Assembly: GCF_036885605.1 (NCBI RefSeq)
Contig: NZ_CP142523.1
Span: forward strand, 124,001-188,000
Source: Janthinobacterium sp. TB1-E2
GTDB lineage: Bacteria; Pseudomonadota; Gammaproteobacteria; Burkholderiales; Burkholderiaceae_D
Direction of reading: 5' to 3'
DNA length: 64,000 nucleotides
Of the stretch, positions 9,798-20,309 are shown piece by piece. Numbering within the stretch: the first letter of the stretch is position 1; each line of letters begins with the position of its first letter. Made by a program: the position numbers and the translations under genes. The notes under the pieces are model-generated. The model made no database searches. It worked only from the letters and a program-made list of their open reading frames with translations, and was not told the DNA's origin.

Positions 9798-10264
9798 TTG
9801 CTGTCCTTTCCTTCCGCTGCCTTGCTGTAGATGAACTGATTGATCAGGTCTTCCAGCACTGTGGCCGATTGAGTACGGGCGATCTTGTCGCCCTCCGCCA
9901 GGTTCGCCAGATCGCCGCCTGCTTCCAGGCCGATATATTGCTCACCCAGCAAACCGGCCGTCAAAATCTTGGCCGAGCTGTCTTTCGGAAATTTGTAGCC
10001 ATCTTCGATGTCGAGTTTCACCAGCGCCTGGTAGGTCTTGTCGTCAAAGACGATTTCCGAGACCCGGCCCACCACTACGCCAGCGCCCTTGACGGGCGCC
10101 TGCGGCTTGAGGCCGCCAATATTGTCGAACTTGGCACTAATGGTATACGTCTTGCTGAAAGACAGCGAGCTCATATTGCCGGCCTTGAGCGCCAGAAACA
10201 TCAATGCCGCCACACCCAGCAAGACGAACAAGCCGACCCAGACATCCAAAGATTTACGTTGCAT
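9794..10264 (-). CDS. mlaD: MCE-domain substrate-binding protein MlaD
   Basis: The ATG at 10264 has AGGA seven bases upstream and is preferred over one 33 bases further out. The 156-residue product has one N-terminal membrane helix (LDVWVGLFVLLGVAALMFLAL) and a single MCE domain (FDNIGGLKPQAPVKGAGVVVGRV, then GLLGEQYIGLEAGG). MlaD hexamers form the periplasmic ring on MlaE that passes lipids to or from MlaC. It is somewhat shorter than E. coli MlaD (183). Confidence 0.94.
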   Translation of the reverse strand: MQRKSLDVWVGLFVLLGVAALMFLALKAGNMSSLSFSKTYTISAKFDNIGGLKPQAPVKGAGVVVGRVSEIVFDDKTYQALVKLDIEDGYKFPKDSSAKILTAGLLGEQYIGLEAGGDLANLAEGDKIARTQSATVLEDLINQFIYSKAAEGKDSK

Positions 10265-10344
10265 AAACAATCCTAAATAATTTTTACTTGCCGCCACCTG
10301 CGCAGAACACTGCCCAGGCCGATAATTTTGTCGCCTATCGGCAA

Positions 10345-11127
10345 TTACTTGCTAAACATCAAAGCCGTCATCATGAAATCGAGCCACCACACCATCAACG
10401 ACGAAATGACCACCGTGCGCGTGGTGGCGCCGGACACGTCTTCCGGCGTCGGCTGTGCCTGGTACCCCTGGAACAGCGCAATGAACGTCACCGCGATGCC
10501 GAACACCAGGCTCTTGATGGTGCCATTGCCCACTTCTTTCCAGACATCCACGCCGCCTTGCATCTGCGACCAGAACGAGCCTTCATCGACGCCGATCAGC
10601 ACCACGCCGACCAGGTAGCTGCCGATGATGCCGACGGCCGTGAAGATGGCGCCCAGGATCGGCATGGCGATCACGCCGGCCCAGAAACGGGGCGCCAGCA
10701 CGCGCTGGATCGGGTTCACGGCCATCATTTCCATGGCCGACAATTGCTCGCCCGCCTTCATCAGGCCGATTTCCGCCGTCAGCGACGTGCCGGCGCGGCC
10801 CGCGAACAGCAGCGCTGTCACGACGGGGCCCAGTTCACGCGTCAGTGACAGCGCCACCAGCAAGCCCAGCGACTGCTCGGCGCCATACGTGGTCAGGGTG
10901 TAATACCCTTGCAAGCCCAGTACCATGCCGACAAACAGGCCGGAGACGGCGGTAATCACCAGCGAGCGGTTACCGATAAAAAACAGTTGCTCAATCACCA
11001 GGCGCGGACGGCGCCACAGGCCGCCCGACGAGGCGATGATGATAAAAAACGAACGCACGGCAAAGCCGAGGTCTTGTACCGAACGACGCAACCACGCTCC
11101 GATCGCCGCCAGGAAACGCGCGATCAT
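10345..11127 (-). CDS. mlaE: Phospholipid ABC transporter permease MlaE
   Basis: This 260-residue membrane protein of the MlaE/YrbE family has an N-terminal amphipathic helix, then hydrophobic segments with the hallmarks GLFVGMVLGLQGYYTL, LTRELGPVVTALLFAGRAG and the EIGLMKAGEQLSAMEMM coupling region that contacts MlaF. It forms the membrane core of the complex that keeps outer-membrane lipid asymmetry. Its start overlaps the end of mlaF by four bases. Confidence 0.96.
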   Translation of the reverse strand: MIARFLAAIGAWLRRSVQDLGFAVRSFFIIIASSGGLWRRPRLVIEQLFFIGNRSLVITAVSGLFVGMVLGLQGYYTLTTYGAEQSLGLLVALSLTRELGPVVTALLFAGRAGTSLTAEIGLMKAGEQLSAMEMMAVNPIQRVLAPRFWAGVIAMPILGAIFTAVGIIGSYLVGVVLIGVDEGSFWSQMQGGVDVWKEVGNGTIKSLVFGIAVTFIALFQGYQAQPTPEDVSGATTRTVVISSLMVWWLDFMMTALMFSK

Positions 11128-11945
11128 CGGCCGCCCCCCGCCTGCAGACCCAGGTCGTCGGCCAGCGACTTGCCCGGATAATGGAACGGGACGGGGCCAT
11201 CGGCCTCGGCATTGACGAACTGCTTGACGTAGGGATGCGTCGACACAGCCATCTCGGCCGGCGTGCCGTGCGCCACGATCTTGCCCGATGACAGAAAATA
11301 GACGTAATCAGCGATGGCGAAACACTCCTTCACATCGTGCGATACCAGGATAGACGTGGAGCCCAGCGCATCGTTCAGATTGCGGATCAAATTGGCCGTC
11401 ACGCCCATGGAAATCGGGTCCAGGCCCGCGAACGGCTCGTCATACATGATCAGTTCGGGGTCGAGCGCGATGGCGCGTGCCAGCGCGACGCGGCGGCCCA
11501 TGCCGCCCGAGATCTCGGCCGGCTTCAATTGCGCCGCATTGCGCAGTCCCACGGCGTGCAGCTTCATCAGCACCAGAGTGCGGATCAGCTCTTCATTCAA
11601 GTCCGTGTGTTCGCGCAGCGGGAACGCCACATTCTCGAACGCCGTCAAGTCGGTAAACAGCGCGCCGTGCTGGAACAGCATGCCCATCTTGCGGCGCAGC
11701 TGGTATAACTCGTCGGTGCCCAGCGTATGCACGATCTGGCCGTCCACATTCACGGAACCGGAACTGGGGCGCAACTGCCCGCCGATCAGACGCAGTACGG
11801 TCGTCTTGCCACTGCCGGAGCCACCCATGACGGCCACAACTTTTCCACGTGGGAAATCCATTTGAAGGCCCGATAAAATCGAACGTTCTCCATAGGCAAA
11901 GTGTAAATCACGGATCTCAACAAGATTTGGCACGACGAAGCTCAC
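11124..11945 (-). CDS. mlaF: Phospholipid ABC transporter ATPase MlaF
   Basis: This 273-residue ATPase has Walker A GGSGSGKTT, a Q-loop at LFQHGALF, Walker B ELIMYDEPFAGLDP and H-loop VSHDVKE. The signature is EISGGMGRRVALARAI; the variant ISGGM is normal for MlaF. The C-terminal ~30 residues (VPFHYPGKSLADDLGL) resemble the MlaF tail that reaches the partner subunit. First gene of the large minus-strand train. Confidence 0.96.
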   Translation of the reverse strand: MSFVVPNLVEIRDLHFAYGERSILSGLQMDFPRGKVVAVMGGSGSGKTTVLRLIGGQLRPSSGSVNVDGQIVHTLGTDELYQLRRKMGMLFQHGALFTDLTAFENVAFPLREHTDLNEELIRTLVLMKLHAVGLRNAAQLKPAEISGGMGRRVALARAIALDPELIMYDEPFAGLDPISMGVTANLIRNLNDALGSTSILVSHDVKECFAIADYVYFLSSGKIVAHGTPAEMAVSTHPYVKQFVNAEADGPVPFHYPGKSLADDLGLQAGGGR

Positions 11946-12130
11946 TATTTTAATGGCGTATTGTAGTGCAGAAACGCCAACCTCTGCTGAGACACCCCTG
12001 CTTACAGCCCGGGACAGGGGAAGAATACAACACTAATGAATCGAAAGTCAGATATTGTAGTGGAAATTCAGCCGCCACATCGCGTCCCTGCCCGATGACG
12101 TTCACGCCTGTTGACTTGACCAGTAAAAAT
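11946..12130. other. Leader region of the mla train
   Basis: No gene is seen. The stretch must hold the promoter for mlaF leftward. TACAAT-like hexamers occur on the minus strand, but none has a convincing -35 partner. A CCCCTG...CAGGGG inverted repeat lies at about 11,995-12,017 and would form a hairpin in the mla leader. Confidence 0.4.
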
Positions 12131-12162
12131 AACAAAAGCCACGTCGCGATCCGCGCCGTGGC
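12131..12162 (-). terminator. Rho-independent terminator of gltBD (distal)
   Basis: On the minus strand GCCACG pairs with CGTGGC, extended inward by further G-C pairs, and is followed by TTTTGTTATTTTT. It lies about 30 bases past the gltD stop and reads in the gltBD direction. Confidence 0.8.
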
Positions 12163-12168
12163 CCTGGC

Positions 12169-12194
12169 AAAAAACGAACAATTGCTCGTTTTTT
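12169..12194 (-). terminator. A/T-flanked hairpin overlapping the gltD stop
   Basis: AAAAAACGA and its exact complement TCGTTTTTT are separated by eight bases centred on CAATTG. The stem begins at the gltD stop codon and ends in a T run, so it may act as a first terminator or a 3'-end stabilising hairpin in front of the stronger one at 12,131. Confidence 0.6.
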
Positions 12195-13656
12195 AGCGCG
12201 GCAGCAGCGATGCCCCCATCAGGAACTCATCGACGGCGCGCGCGCACTGGCGCCCTTCCCGGATGGCCCACACCACCAGCGACTGGCCGCGGCGCATGTC
12301 GCCGGCCGCAAAGACTTTCGGCACCGAGGTCTGGTAGCAGCCGGCGCCATCCGTTGTCGCCTTGACATTGCCGCGCGCATCCGTATCGACGCCGAACGCT
12401 TCCAGCACTTGTTGTACTGGTGAAACAAAACCCATGGCCAGGAAGACCAGGTCGGCCTTCATCTCGAATTCCGAGTTCGGCACTTCGCTCATCTTGCCGT
12501 CTTTCCACTCGACTCGGCAGGCGATCAGCTTTTCCACCTTGCCGCCCTTGCCTTCGAAACGCTTGGTGGCCACGGCCCAGTCGCGCTCGCAGCCTTCCTC
12601 GTGCGAGGACGAGGTACGCAGCTTGGTCGGCCAGTACGGCCAGACGAGCGGCTTGTTTTCCTGTTCCGGCGGCTGCGGCATCAGTTCGAACTGGGCCACC
12701 GAGGCGGCGCCATGGCGGTTCGACGTGCCGACGCAGTCGGAACCCGTGTCGCCACCGCCGATCACCACCACGTGCTTGCCCGTGGCCTTGATCTGGTCCT
12801 TGAGCTTGTCGCCCGCGTTGACCTTGTTTTGCAGCGGCAGGAAATCCATGGCGAAATGCACGCCTTTCAGTTCGCGGCCCGGTACGGGCAAGTCGCGCGG
12901 CTGCTCGGCGCCGCCGGCCATGATGACGGCGTCAAATTCTTTTTCCAGGTCTTCGGGGAAAATGGTTTCCTTGGCCCAGTTATTCACGTGGGCAGGGAAA
13001 TCCTTGCCCACCAGCACACTGGTACGGAAGACGACACCTTCGGCTTCCATCTGTTTCACGCGCAAGTCGATGTGCGATTTTTCCATCTTGAAGTCGGGGA
13101 TGCCGTAACGCAGCAAGCCACCGACCCGGTCGCTCTTTTCAAACACGGTGACGGCGTGGCCGGCGCGCGCCAGCTGCTGCGCCGCCGCCAGGCCGGCAGG
13201 ACCGGAACCGACGATGGCTACTTTCTTGCCCGTGCTGAATCCCGCCGGCTGCGGCGTAACCCAGCCGTGCTCCCAGCCCATGTCGATGATTTTATGCTCG
13301 ATCGACTTGATGCCGACCGGGTCTTCGTGGATGCCCAGGGTACAGGCCGATTCGCACGGCGCCGGGCAGATGCGGCCCGTAAATTCCGGGAAGTTATTCG
13401 TCGAATGCAAGACGTCGAGCGCTTCGCGGTAGTTACCGCGGTACACCAGGTCATTCCAGTCGGGAATGATGTTGTTCACGGGACAACCCGTGGTGCAGAA
13501 CGGGATGCCGCAATCCATGCAGCGCGCGCCTTGCACGGTCGCTTGCGCATCCGACAGGTGCAAGACGAATTCCTTGTAGTTCTTCAGGCGCGCGGCAGGC
13601 TCCAGATAGTGTTCGTCCTGGCGCTTGAATTCCATGAAGCCGGTAATTTTACCCAC
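12193..13656 (-). CDS. gltD: Glutamate synthase (NADPH) small subunit
   Basis: The start is taken as GTG at 13656: AAGGA precedes it, and the product begins with the family sequence (V/M)[12 protein letters not shown]. An ATG 54 bases further upstream would add an unrelated basic leader. The 487-residue protein has the Fe-S cysteines in [23 protein letters not shown] and [13 protein letters not shown], an FAD site [21 protein letters not shown], and an NADPH site [16 protein letters not shown]. It passes electrons from NADPH to GltB. It follows gltB by 79 bases. Confidence 0.96.
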   Translation of the reverse strand: MGKITGFMEFKRQDEHYLEPAARLKNYKEFVLHLSDAQATVQGARCMDCGIPFCTTGCPVNNIIPDWNDLVYRGNYREALDVLHSTNNFPEFTGRICPAPCESACTLGIHEDPVGIKSIEHKIIDMGWEHGWVTPQPAGFSTGKKVAIVGSGPAGLAAAQQLARAGHAVTVFEKSDRVGGLLRYGIPDFKMEKSHIDLRVKQMEAEGVVFRTSVLVGKDFPAHVNNWAKETIFPEDLEKEFDAVIMAGGAEQPRDLPVPGRELKGVHFAMDFLPLQNKVNAGDKLKDQIKATGKHVVVIGGGDTGSDCVGTSNRHGAASVAQFELMPQPPEQENKPLVWPYWPTKLRTSSSHEEGCERDWAVATKRFEGKGGKVEKLIACRVEWKDGKMSEVPNSEFEMKADLVFLAMGFVSPVQQVLEAFGVDTDARGNVKATTDGAGCYQTSVPKVFAAGDMRRGQSLVVWAIREGRQCARAVDEFLMGASLLPR

Positions 13657-13735
13657 GATAGTTCCTTTGTATTTGGCTGGCGGGGAGCGGCCGGGCCGCT
13701 CCCTGGTCATTCATTTGGCAATGAGCTTGGCTGGC

Positions 13736-16700
13736 TCAGGCGGCGACGGCTTGGACTTCCATGGCGGCGTCGGCTGCCATTTCAATCAGCGCGCGCTTGT
13801 ATTCGTTCGGGAAGACTTTCACGAACTTGCCGCGCGCCGCGGCCCAGTCGTCGAGCAAGACGCGGGCGCGGGTGCTGCCCGTGTGCTTGAAGTGACGCTC
13901 GATCAGGCGCTTGAGGATGACCTCGTCCGCTTCCGGCACGCCATCGCGGTGCTGCGTATGCCAGGCATCGCGGTCGACATGCTGTTCCGCTGCCGACACG
14001 ACCTTGTCCAGGCTGACCATGGCCGTGTTGCACTTGCTGGCAAAGTCGCCGGCCGGGTCATACACATAGGCGATGCCGCCCGACATGCCGGCCGCGAAGT
14101 TGCGTCCCGTGTTGCCCAGCACCACCACCGTGCCGCCCGTCATGTATTCGCAGCCATGGTCGCCCAGGCCCTCGACCACCGTGGTGGCGCCCGAGTTGCG
14201 CACGGCAAAGCGTTCGCCTGCCACGCCATTGAAGAACGCTTCGCCGGCGATGGCGCCGTACAGCACCGTGTTGCCGATGATGATGTTGTCCACGGCCCAG
14301 CCGCGGAACTCGGTATTGGGCCGCACGATGATGCGTCCGCCCGACAAGCCTTTACCGACGTAATCGTTGCCTTCACCCACCAGGTCGATGGTGATGCCGT
14401 GCGCCAGGAAGGCGCAGGCCGACTGGCCCGCCGTGCCTTGCAGCTGGATGTGGATGGTGTCATCTGGCAAGCCGGCATGGCCATATTTCTTCGCCACTTC
14501 GCCGGACAGCATGGTGCCCACCGTGCGGTTCAGGTTGCGTACGGGCGAGATGAACGAGACGCGCTCGCCCTTTTCCAGCGCCGCGCGCGCTTGCGCGATC
14601 AGCTTGTGGTCGAGCGCCTTTTCCAGCGCATGGTCCTGGAACTCCACATGGCGGCAAGCTTGGCCATCTGGCGTTTCCGGCTTGTGGAAGATGGCCGAGA
14701 AGTCCAGGCCCTGCGCCTTCCAGTGCGAAATCGCCTTCGATTTGTCGAGCAAGTCGACACGGCCGATCAGTTCGTCATACGTGCGGATGCCCAGCTGTGC
14801 CATCAATTGACGGGCTTCTTCGGCAACGAAGAAGAAGTAATTGACGACATACTCGGGCTTGCCCGAGAACTTGGCGCGCAGCACCGGATCTTGCGTGGCC
14901 ACGCCCACCGGGCAGGTGTTCAAGTGGCATTTGCGCATCATGATGCAGCCTTCGACCACCAGCGGCGCCGTGGCGAAACCGATCTCGTCGGCGCCCAGCA
15001 GGGCGGCGATGACCACGTCGCGGCCCGTCTTCATCTGGCCGTCGGCCTGCACGCGGATGCGGCTGCGCAAGCCGTTCAACACCAGCGTTTGTTGCGTTTC
15101 AGCCAGACCCAGCTCCCATGGCGTGCCCGCATGTTTCACGGACGACAGTGGCGACGCGCCCGTGCCGCCGTCATGGCCGGCAACGACCACGTGGTCGGCT
15201 TTCGCCTTGGTGACGCCGGCGGCGACCGTGCCGATACCCACTTCCGACACCAGCTTCACGGAAATCGACGCGCGCGGGTTGGCATTCTTCAAGTCATGGA
15301 TCAGCTGTGCCAGATCTTCGATCGAATAGATGTCATGGTGCGGCGGCGGCGAAATCAAGCCTACGCCCGGCACGGAAAAGCGCAGGCTGGCGATGTATTC
15401 CGACACTTTATGCCCTGGCAACTGGCCACCTTCGCCCGGCTTCGCGCCCTGCGCCATCTTGATCTGGATCTGGTCGGCCGAGTTCAGGTAGGCGGCCGTG
15501 ACGCCGAAACGTCCGGACGCCACCTGCTTGATGCGCGAACGCATGGAATCGCCTTCCTGCAGCGGAATGTCGACGACGATCTGCTCGGCGCCCACGATGG
15601 ACGCCATGGTGTCGCCCTGGCGGATCGGGATGCCCTTCAATTCCTGCGTGTAGCGGTTCGGATCTTCGCCGCCCTCGCCCGTGTTCGACTTGCCGCCGAT
15701 ACGGTTCATGGCGACCGCAAGCGTTGCGTGCGCTTCCGTGCTGATCGAACCGAGCGACATGGCGCCCGTGGCAAAACGCTTGACGATTTCCTTGGCCGGT
15801 TCCACTTCATCGAGCGGGATGGCCTTGGTCGGGTCGAGCTTGAACTCGAACAGGCCGCGCAGGGTCAGATGGCGACGGCTCTGGTCGTTGATGATTTGCG
15901 CGTACTCTTTATAGCTGGAGAAATTGTTGCTACGCGTGGAATGCTGCAGCTTGGCAATCGCGTCCGGCGTCCACATATGGTCTTCGCCGCGCACGCGGAA
16001 CGCATACTCGCCGCCCGCGTCGAGCTTGTCCACCAGCACGGGATCGTTGCCGAAGGCCAGCGCGTGCAGACGCAGCGCTTCTTCCGCCACTTCAAACACG
16101 CCGATGCCTTCCACGTTCGAGGCCGTGCCCTTGAAGTATTTGTCCACCAGCGATTTGTTCAAGCCGATGGCTTCGAAGATTTGCGCGCCGCAGTAGGACA
16201 TGTAGGTCGAAATACCCATCTTCGACATGACCTTCATTAAGCCCTTGCCGACAGCCTTGGTGTAGTTATAGATGGCTTTGTCGCCCGACAAATCGCCCGG
16301 CAAGCCATGCGCCATATCGGCCAGGGTTTCCATGGCCAGGTACGGGTGGACGGCTTCCGCGCCATAGCCAGCGAGCAAGGCGAAGTGGTGGGTTTCTCGG
16401 GCCGAGCCCGTTTCTACGACGAGGCCGGTGGAGGCGCGCAAGCCCTTGCTCACCAGGTGCTGGTGCACGGTGGACGTGGCCAAGAGCGCAGGGATCGCCA
16501 CCTGGTCGGCGCAAATGGCGCGGTCCGAGACGATCAGGATGTTATGGCCGGATTTCACGGCATCGACGGCTTCCGCGCACAGCGAGGCCAGGCAGGCTTC
16601 CACGCCTTCCTTGCCCCAAGCCAGCGGGTAGCAGATATCGAGTTCATACGACTTGAACTTGCCGCCCGTGTGGGCGCTGATGTTGCGCAGACGGGCCATG

Positions 16701-18436
16701 TCGTCAAAGCCCAGCACGGGCTGCGCCACTTCCAGGCGCATCGGCGGGTTGACGTTGTTCGTATCGAGCAAGTTCGGTTTCGGGCCGATGAAGGACACGA
16801 GCGACATCACCATCGCTTCGCGGATCGGGTCGATCGGCGGATTCGTCACTTGCGCGAACAGCTGCTTGAAGTAGTTATACAAAGGCTTCAGTTTGTTCGA
16901 CATGACGGCCAGCGGCGAGTCATTGCCCATCGAGCCCGTCGCCTCTTCGCCGGCCACGGCCATCGGCGCCATGAGGAATTTCAAATCTTCCTGCGTATAG
17001 CCGAACGCCTGCTGGCGGTCGAGCAAGGACGGCTGGGCTTTTTCGCCCTGCGCGCGGTCCTGTTTCGCTTGGCCTTCGGCCAGCTTGATCTCGTCGAGCT
17101 TGATGCGCACCGAGTTGATCCACGCTTTATACGGCTTGGCGTTGGCGTAGGTGTTTTTCAATTCCTGGTCGTCGATGATGCGGCCCGCTTCCAGGTCGAT
17201 CAGGAACATTTTGCCAGGCTGCAAGCGCCATTTCTGGATGATTTTCGACTCGGGAATCGGCAGCACGCCCGATTCCGACGCCATCACCACGAGGTCGTCA
17301 TCCGTGACGATGTAGCGGGCTGGACGCAAGCCGTTGCGGTCCAGGGTGCCGCCGATGTGGCGGCCGTCCGTAAACGCCATGGCGGCCGGGCCGTCCCACG
17401 GTTCCATCATGGCGGCGTGGTATTCATAGAAGGCGCGGCGGTTGTCATCCATCGTCGTGTGGTTTTCCCACGCTTCCGGAATCATCATCATCATCGCCTG
17501 GGCGATCGGATAGCCGGCCATCAGCAGCAATTCGAGCGCATTGTCGAAACACGCCGTGTCGGACTGGCCTTCATAGATCAGGGGGAACAGCTTTTGCAGG
17601 TCGTCGCCCAGCACGGCCGACTTCATCACGCCTTCGCGCGCGCGCATCCAGTTGAAGTTGCCTTTGACGGTGTTGATCTCGCCATTGTGCGCGATCAAGC
17701 GGTACGGGTGGGCCAGCGGCCATTCCGGGAAGGTATTCGTCGAGAAACGCTGGTGCACGAGGGCCAGGGCCGAGATGCAGCGCGCATCCTGCAAGTCCTT
17801 GTAGTACACGCCCACCTGGTCGGCCAGCAGCAAGCCTTTATAGACGATGGTGCGCGCCGACATCGACGGCACGAAGAATTCCTTGCCGTGCAGCAGTTTC
17901 AAGGCCTGGATGGCGTGGCCCGACGATTTGCGGATCACATACAGTTTGCGCTCGAGCGCGTCGGTGACCATGATGTCCGGGCCGCGGCCGATGAAGATCT
18001 GGCGGATGACGGGTTCCTTGGCGCGCACGGTAGGCGACATCGGCATGTCCGTATCGATGGGCACGTTACGCCAGCCCAGTACGACTTGTCCCTCGATGCG
18101 CACGGCGCGTTCGATTTCCTGTTCGCAAGCGATGCGCGATGCGTGTTCCTTCGGCAGGAAAACCATGCCCACGCCGTATTCGCCAGGCGGCGGCAATTCC
18201 ACGCCCTGCTTGGCCATTTCTTCGCGGTAGTACTGGTCGGGAATCTGGATCAGGATGCCGGCGCCATCGCCCATCAGCGCATCGGCGCCCACGGCGCCCC
18301 GGTGATCGAGGTTTTTCAGTATCAGCAAACCCTGTTCGACGATCGAATGGGTCTTGTTGCCCTTGATATGGGCGACGAAACCGACGCCGCAGGCATCGTG
18401 TTCATTGGCTGGGTCGTACAGGCCTTGCGCTTTCAT
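13736..18436 (-). CDS. gltB: Glutamate synthase (NADPH) large subunit
   Basis: This 1566-residue protein makes glutamate from glutamine and 2-oxoglutarate. The class II amidotransferase nucleophile is Cys16 in [11 protein letters not shown], so a 15-residue propeptide must be removed. Further landmarks are the FMN/synthase domain ([49 protein letters not shown]), the 3Fe-4S cysteines in [17 protein letters not shown], and the C-terminal beta-helix GXGXG domain ([10 protein letters not shown]). GGAGAAG precedes the ATG. It is co-transcribed with gltD from the promoter at 18,471. Confidence 0.97.
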   Translation of the reverse strand: MKAQGLYDPANEHDACGVGFVAHIKGNKTHSIVEQGLLILKNLDHRGAVGADALMGDGAGILIQIPDQYYREEMAKQGVELPPPGEYGVGMVFLPKEHASRIACEQEIERAVRIEGQVVLGWRNVPIDTDMPMSPTVRAKEPVIRQIFIGRGPDIMVTDALERKLYVIRKSSGHAIQALKLLHGKEFFVPSMSARTIVYKGLLLADQVGVYYKDLQDARCISALALVHQRFSTNTFPEWPLAHPYRLIAHNGEINTVKGNFNWMRAREGVMKSAVLGDDLQKLFPLIYEGQSDTACFDNALELLLMAGYPIAQAMMMMIPEAWENHTTMDDNRRAFYEYHAAMMEPWDGPAAMAFTDGRHIGGTLDRNGLRPARYIVTDDDLVVMASESGVLPIPESKIIQKWRLQPGKMFLIDLEAGRIIDDQELKNTYANAKPYKAWINSVRIKLDEIKLAEGQAKQDRAQGEKAQPSLLDRQQAFGYTQEDLKFLMAPMAVAGEEATGSMGNDSPLAVMSNKLKPLYNYFKQLFAQVTNPPIDPIREAMVMSLVSFIGPKPNLLDTNNVNPPMRLEVAQPVLGFDDMARLRNISAHTGGKFKSYELDICYPLAWGKEGVEACLASLCAEAVDAVKSGHNILIVSDRAICADQVAIPALLATSTVHQHLVSKGLRASTGLVVETGSARETHHFALLAGYGAEAVHPYLAMETLADMAHGLPGDLSGDKAIYNYTKAVGKGLMKVMSKMGISTYMSYCGAQIFEAIGLNKSLVDKYFKGTASNVEGIGVFEVAEEALRLHALAFGNDPVLVDKLDAGGEYAFRVRGEDHMWTPDAIAKLQHSTRSNNFSSYKEYAQIINDQSRRHLTLRGLFEFKLDPTKAIPLDEVEPAKEIVKRFATGAMSLGSISTEAHATLAVAMNRIGGKSNTGEGGEDPNRYTQELKGIPIRQGDTMASIVGAEQIVVDIPLQEGDSMRSRIKQVASGRFGVTAAYLNSADQIQIKMAQGAKPGEGGQLPGHKVSEYIASLRFSVPGVGLISPPPHHDIYSIEDLAQLIHDLKNANPRASISVKLVSEVGIGTVAAGVTKAKADHVVVAGHDGGTGASPLSSVKHAGTPWELGLAETQQTLVLNGLRSRIRVQADGQMKTGRDVVIAALLGADEIGFATAPLVVEGCIMMRKCHLNTCPVGVATQDPVLRAKFSGKPEYVVNYFFFVAEEARQLMAQLGIRTYDELIGRVDLLDKSKAISHWKAQGLDFSAIFHKPETPDGQACRHVEFQDHALEKALDHKLIAQARAALEKGERVSFISPVRNLNRTVGTMLSGEVAKKYGHAGLPDDTIHIQLQGTAGQSACAFLAHGITIDLVGEGNDYVGKGLSGGRIIVRPNTEFRGWAVDNIIIGNTVLYGAIAGEAFFNGVAGERFAVRNSGATTVVEGLGDHGCEYMTGGTVVVLGNTGRNFAAGMSGGIAYVYDPAGDFASKCNTAMVSLDKVVSAAEQHVDRDAWHTQHRDGVPEADEVILKRLIERHFKHTGSTRARVLLDDWAAARGKFVKVFPNEYKRALIEMAADAAMEVQAVAA

Positions 18437-18470
18437 GGGCTTCTCCGCTGCATATGACTATCGAAAAACT

Positions 18471-18499
18471 AGAGTAGTGCAACGCAACAAAAAACTCAA
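18471..18499 (-). promoter_or_regulatory. Sigma-70-type promoter of gltBD
   Basis: On the minus strand TTGAGT (18,494-18,499) and TACTCT (18,471-18,476) are separated by 17 bases. The -10 box lies about 35 bases before the gltB start. Confidence 0.6.
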
Positions 18500-18510
18500 C
18501 CAGAACAATT

Positions 18511-18570
18511 AGGGTCGGAGTCGAATTAAATCTGATTCTGTCGCCCTGAAAATTTAATAGGGACATAGTC
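18511..18570. repeat. REP-like repeat pair on the left side of the RAYT gene
   Basis: AGGGTCGGAGTC (18,511-18,522) and AGGGACATAGTC (18,559-18,570) are two copies of one 12-base motif in the same orientation. A third, inverted and diverged copy (GATTCTGTCGCCCT) lies between them, so the segment can fold. Matching inverted copies lie on the other side of the transposase at 19,400-19,453. Confidence 0.7.
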
Positions 18571-18630
18571 GAGGCGATTTCAATAAAACGTCAGAAAGGA
18601 GTCATTTTTTGTTTTAAATGCGAATGGTTT

Positions 18631-19338
18631 TCAATTGGCGTCCGCTTCGGCCACGATTTTTCGGGGACGGCCGCGCTTGGCAGGCAGCACTTGCCGCTGC
18701 ATTTTCTGCTCCAGCGCGTGCTTGAAAGCGTCGGAACCCAGCGGCCAGCCCTTCAATACAGCCTGTTCCAGGGTTTTGACCTGGCTGCTACCCAGGCCTT
18801 GCTCGAACAAGCGCAGATACGCCGCCTCGCGGTCGAACGGCGTGTTGCCCAGCGCCCAGTACAGCGCGTGGTCGGTGATGACGGGATCGGGCCGCACGCC
18901 GGCATGGTGGGCATAGCTCGACCACGCATGGTCGAGGGCATGTGCCACCAGCCCCGTTTGCACGGGCACGCATTCGAGGTAGCGGCAGCAAGTGAGGAAG
19001 AAATTGTCGGGATCGATGACGGAAGTTTTGTAGCGTCCCTGCCACAATGCCCCTACACGGCCGTATTTTTGGTTGAAATAGGGCACGTAATAGCGTCCCA
19101 GCCACTGCATCAGCTGCCCCAGACCCGTCGCATCGCTGGGCGTGGCCAGTAAATGTAGCTGATCAGGCAATAAAACGTAGGCGTGGATGGCCACCTTGAA
19201 CATTTTCGCGCCTGTTTTCAGCCAGGAGAGGAATTGCGCGTAATCTGCCGCGTCCTCGAACACGGGCTGGCGGTTGCTGCCGCGCTGGATCACGTAATGG
19301 GGCAGTGCTGGAATGATAAGGCGGGGCAAACGGGCCAT
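18631..19338 (-). CDS. REP-associated tyrosine transposase (Y1 family) with altered HuH motif
   Basis: This 235-residue protein starts MARLPRLIIPALPHYVIQRG, the N-terminus typical of RAYT/Y1 transposases, and has LWQGRYKTSVID and CCRYLECVPVQTGLV further on. The catalytic tyrosine is probably in the GRYYVPYFNQKYG segment. The metal-binding HuH motif, normally N-H-V-H, reads D-Q-L-H here, so the first histidine is glutamine. The C-terminus has a basic RGRPRK element. RAYTs act on REP palindromes, and REP-like repeats flank this gene on both sides. It may be domesticated or inactive. Confidence 0.88.
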   Translation of the reverse strand: MARLPRLIIPALPHYVIQRGSNRQPVFEDAADYAQFLSWLKTGAKMFKVAIHAYVLLPDQLHLLATPSDATGLGQLMQWLGRYYVPYFNQKYGRVGALWQGRYKTSVIDPDNFFLTCCRYLECVPVQTGLVAHALDHAWSSYAHHAGVRPDPVITDHALYWALGNTPFDREAAYLRLFEQGLGSSQVKTLEQAVLKGWPLGSDAFKHALEQKMQRQVLPAKRGRPRKIVAEADAN

Positions 19339-19399
19339 GGCAAGAGTCGGTAAAGATAGGCTAAGGCCTTGATTTTACACACTTGTACGCACAAGACGT

Positions 19400-19453
19400 G
19401 ACTCTGACCCTGTTTTATTTGACATGCTGAAAAAAACGGATGACTCTGTCCCT
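19400..19453. repeat. REP-like repeat pair on the right side of the RAYT gene
   Basis: GACTCTGACCCT (19,400-19,411) and GACTCTGTCCCT (19,442-19,453) are the reverse complements of AGGGTCAGAGTC and AGGGACAGAGTC. They therefore mirror the left-flank copies, with one and two mismatches respectively. Spacing (42 bases) is close to that of the left pair (48). Confidence 0.7.
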
Positions 19454-19492
19454 TTTATGCCGCCACCTCGTGCGGGCGGCTGGCATCGGGTA

Positions 19493-20173
19493 TCAGGACA
19501 GATTAAAACTGGCCGACAGGCTGTAGCCCTCGCCATACGCGCTGCGCAGCGGCAAGTCCTGGCCCAGACCTGTCTTGGCTTTCTTGCGCAGGCGGTACAC
19601 GAGCATGTCGACCCGGCGGCCCGCGTCGGGATCTTCGCCGCCCATGCCGGCCACGATGACATCGCGCGGCACGGGGCGGGTATTGATGGTCAACAGGTGC
19701 AGGAAGTTGAATTCCTTTTCCGTCAGGGCGATGACGGCCCCCATCAGTTCCAGTTGGCGAGCGCTTACTTTCAAGGTCCACTTGCCCGGCTCGGGCACGG
19801 GGTCTTGCGGGCCGACGCGGCGGTCGAGCGCTTCGATGTGGGCGGCCAGTTCGGGGAATTTGATCGGCTTGGTCAGATAGTGGTCGGCACCCAGGCGCAA
19901 GCCCAGAATGCGGCTGTCGAAGGCGACGCGCCCCGTCAGCACCAGCACGCCGATTTGCGGATACAGCTGGCGCATGCGGGGGATGACGTTGAAGCCATCC
20001 TCATCGGGCAAGCCCAGGTCCAGCACGACCACTCCAACATTGCCATGGCTCAACGCCGTCCACATCCCGCCAGCAGAGCTGGTGATATGAACTTCGTGTT
20101 CGAGCTCAACGAGAAACTCCGCCATGTCCTCGGCGTAGTCCAGATTGTCTTCGACGATCAGTATTTTCGTCAT
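19493..20173 (-). CDS. Response regulator, OmpR/PhoB family
   Basis: This 226-residue protein has an N-terminal receiver domain (1-120) with acidic residues in IVEDN, phospho-acceptor Asp52 in VVLDLGLPDEDGF, Thr in LVLTGR and Lys in YLTKPIK. The C-terminal winged helix (~130-226) has the OmpR pattern: ALTEKEFNFLHLL, then a recognition-helix region RRVDMLVYRLRKKAK and the wing SAYGEGYSLS. It is a transcription factor paired with the kinase gene 136 bases upstream. The regulon cannot be inferred. Confidence 0.92.
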   Translation of the reverse strand: MTKILIVEDNLDYAEDMAEFLVELEHEVHITSSAGGMWTALSHGNVGVVVLDLGLPDEDGFNVIPRMRQLYPQIGVLVLTGRVAFDSRILGLRLGADHYLTKPIKFPELAAHIEALDRRVGPQDPVPEPGKWTLKVSARQLELMGAVIALTEKEFNFLHLLTINTRPVPRDVIVAGMGGEDPDAGRRVDMLVYRLRKKAKTGLGQDLPLRSAYGEGYSLSASFNLS

Positions 20174-20309
20174 TGCAACGCCATTCTTCCGTTAGTGAGC
20201 TACCGTGGGCAAACCATGCCATTCACTTCTACACCATGATGGACGGCACAATAGGTTTACGTCAAGGAATTATCACGGTTGCCTTCAGCGGAAGCAACTT
20301 TTTTCTAGT

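Noticed and set aside
11966..12196. 76-codon plus-strand frame in the gltD-mlaF gap
   Set aside because: It runs through two terminator hairpins of the opposite strand, lacks a ribosome-binding site and matches nothing recognisable.
13625..18457. Long plus-strand frames opposite gltB/gltD
   Set aside because: Antisense shadows of two highly conserved enzymes; His/Arg/Gln-rich composition and no motifs.
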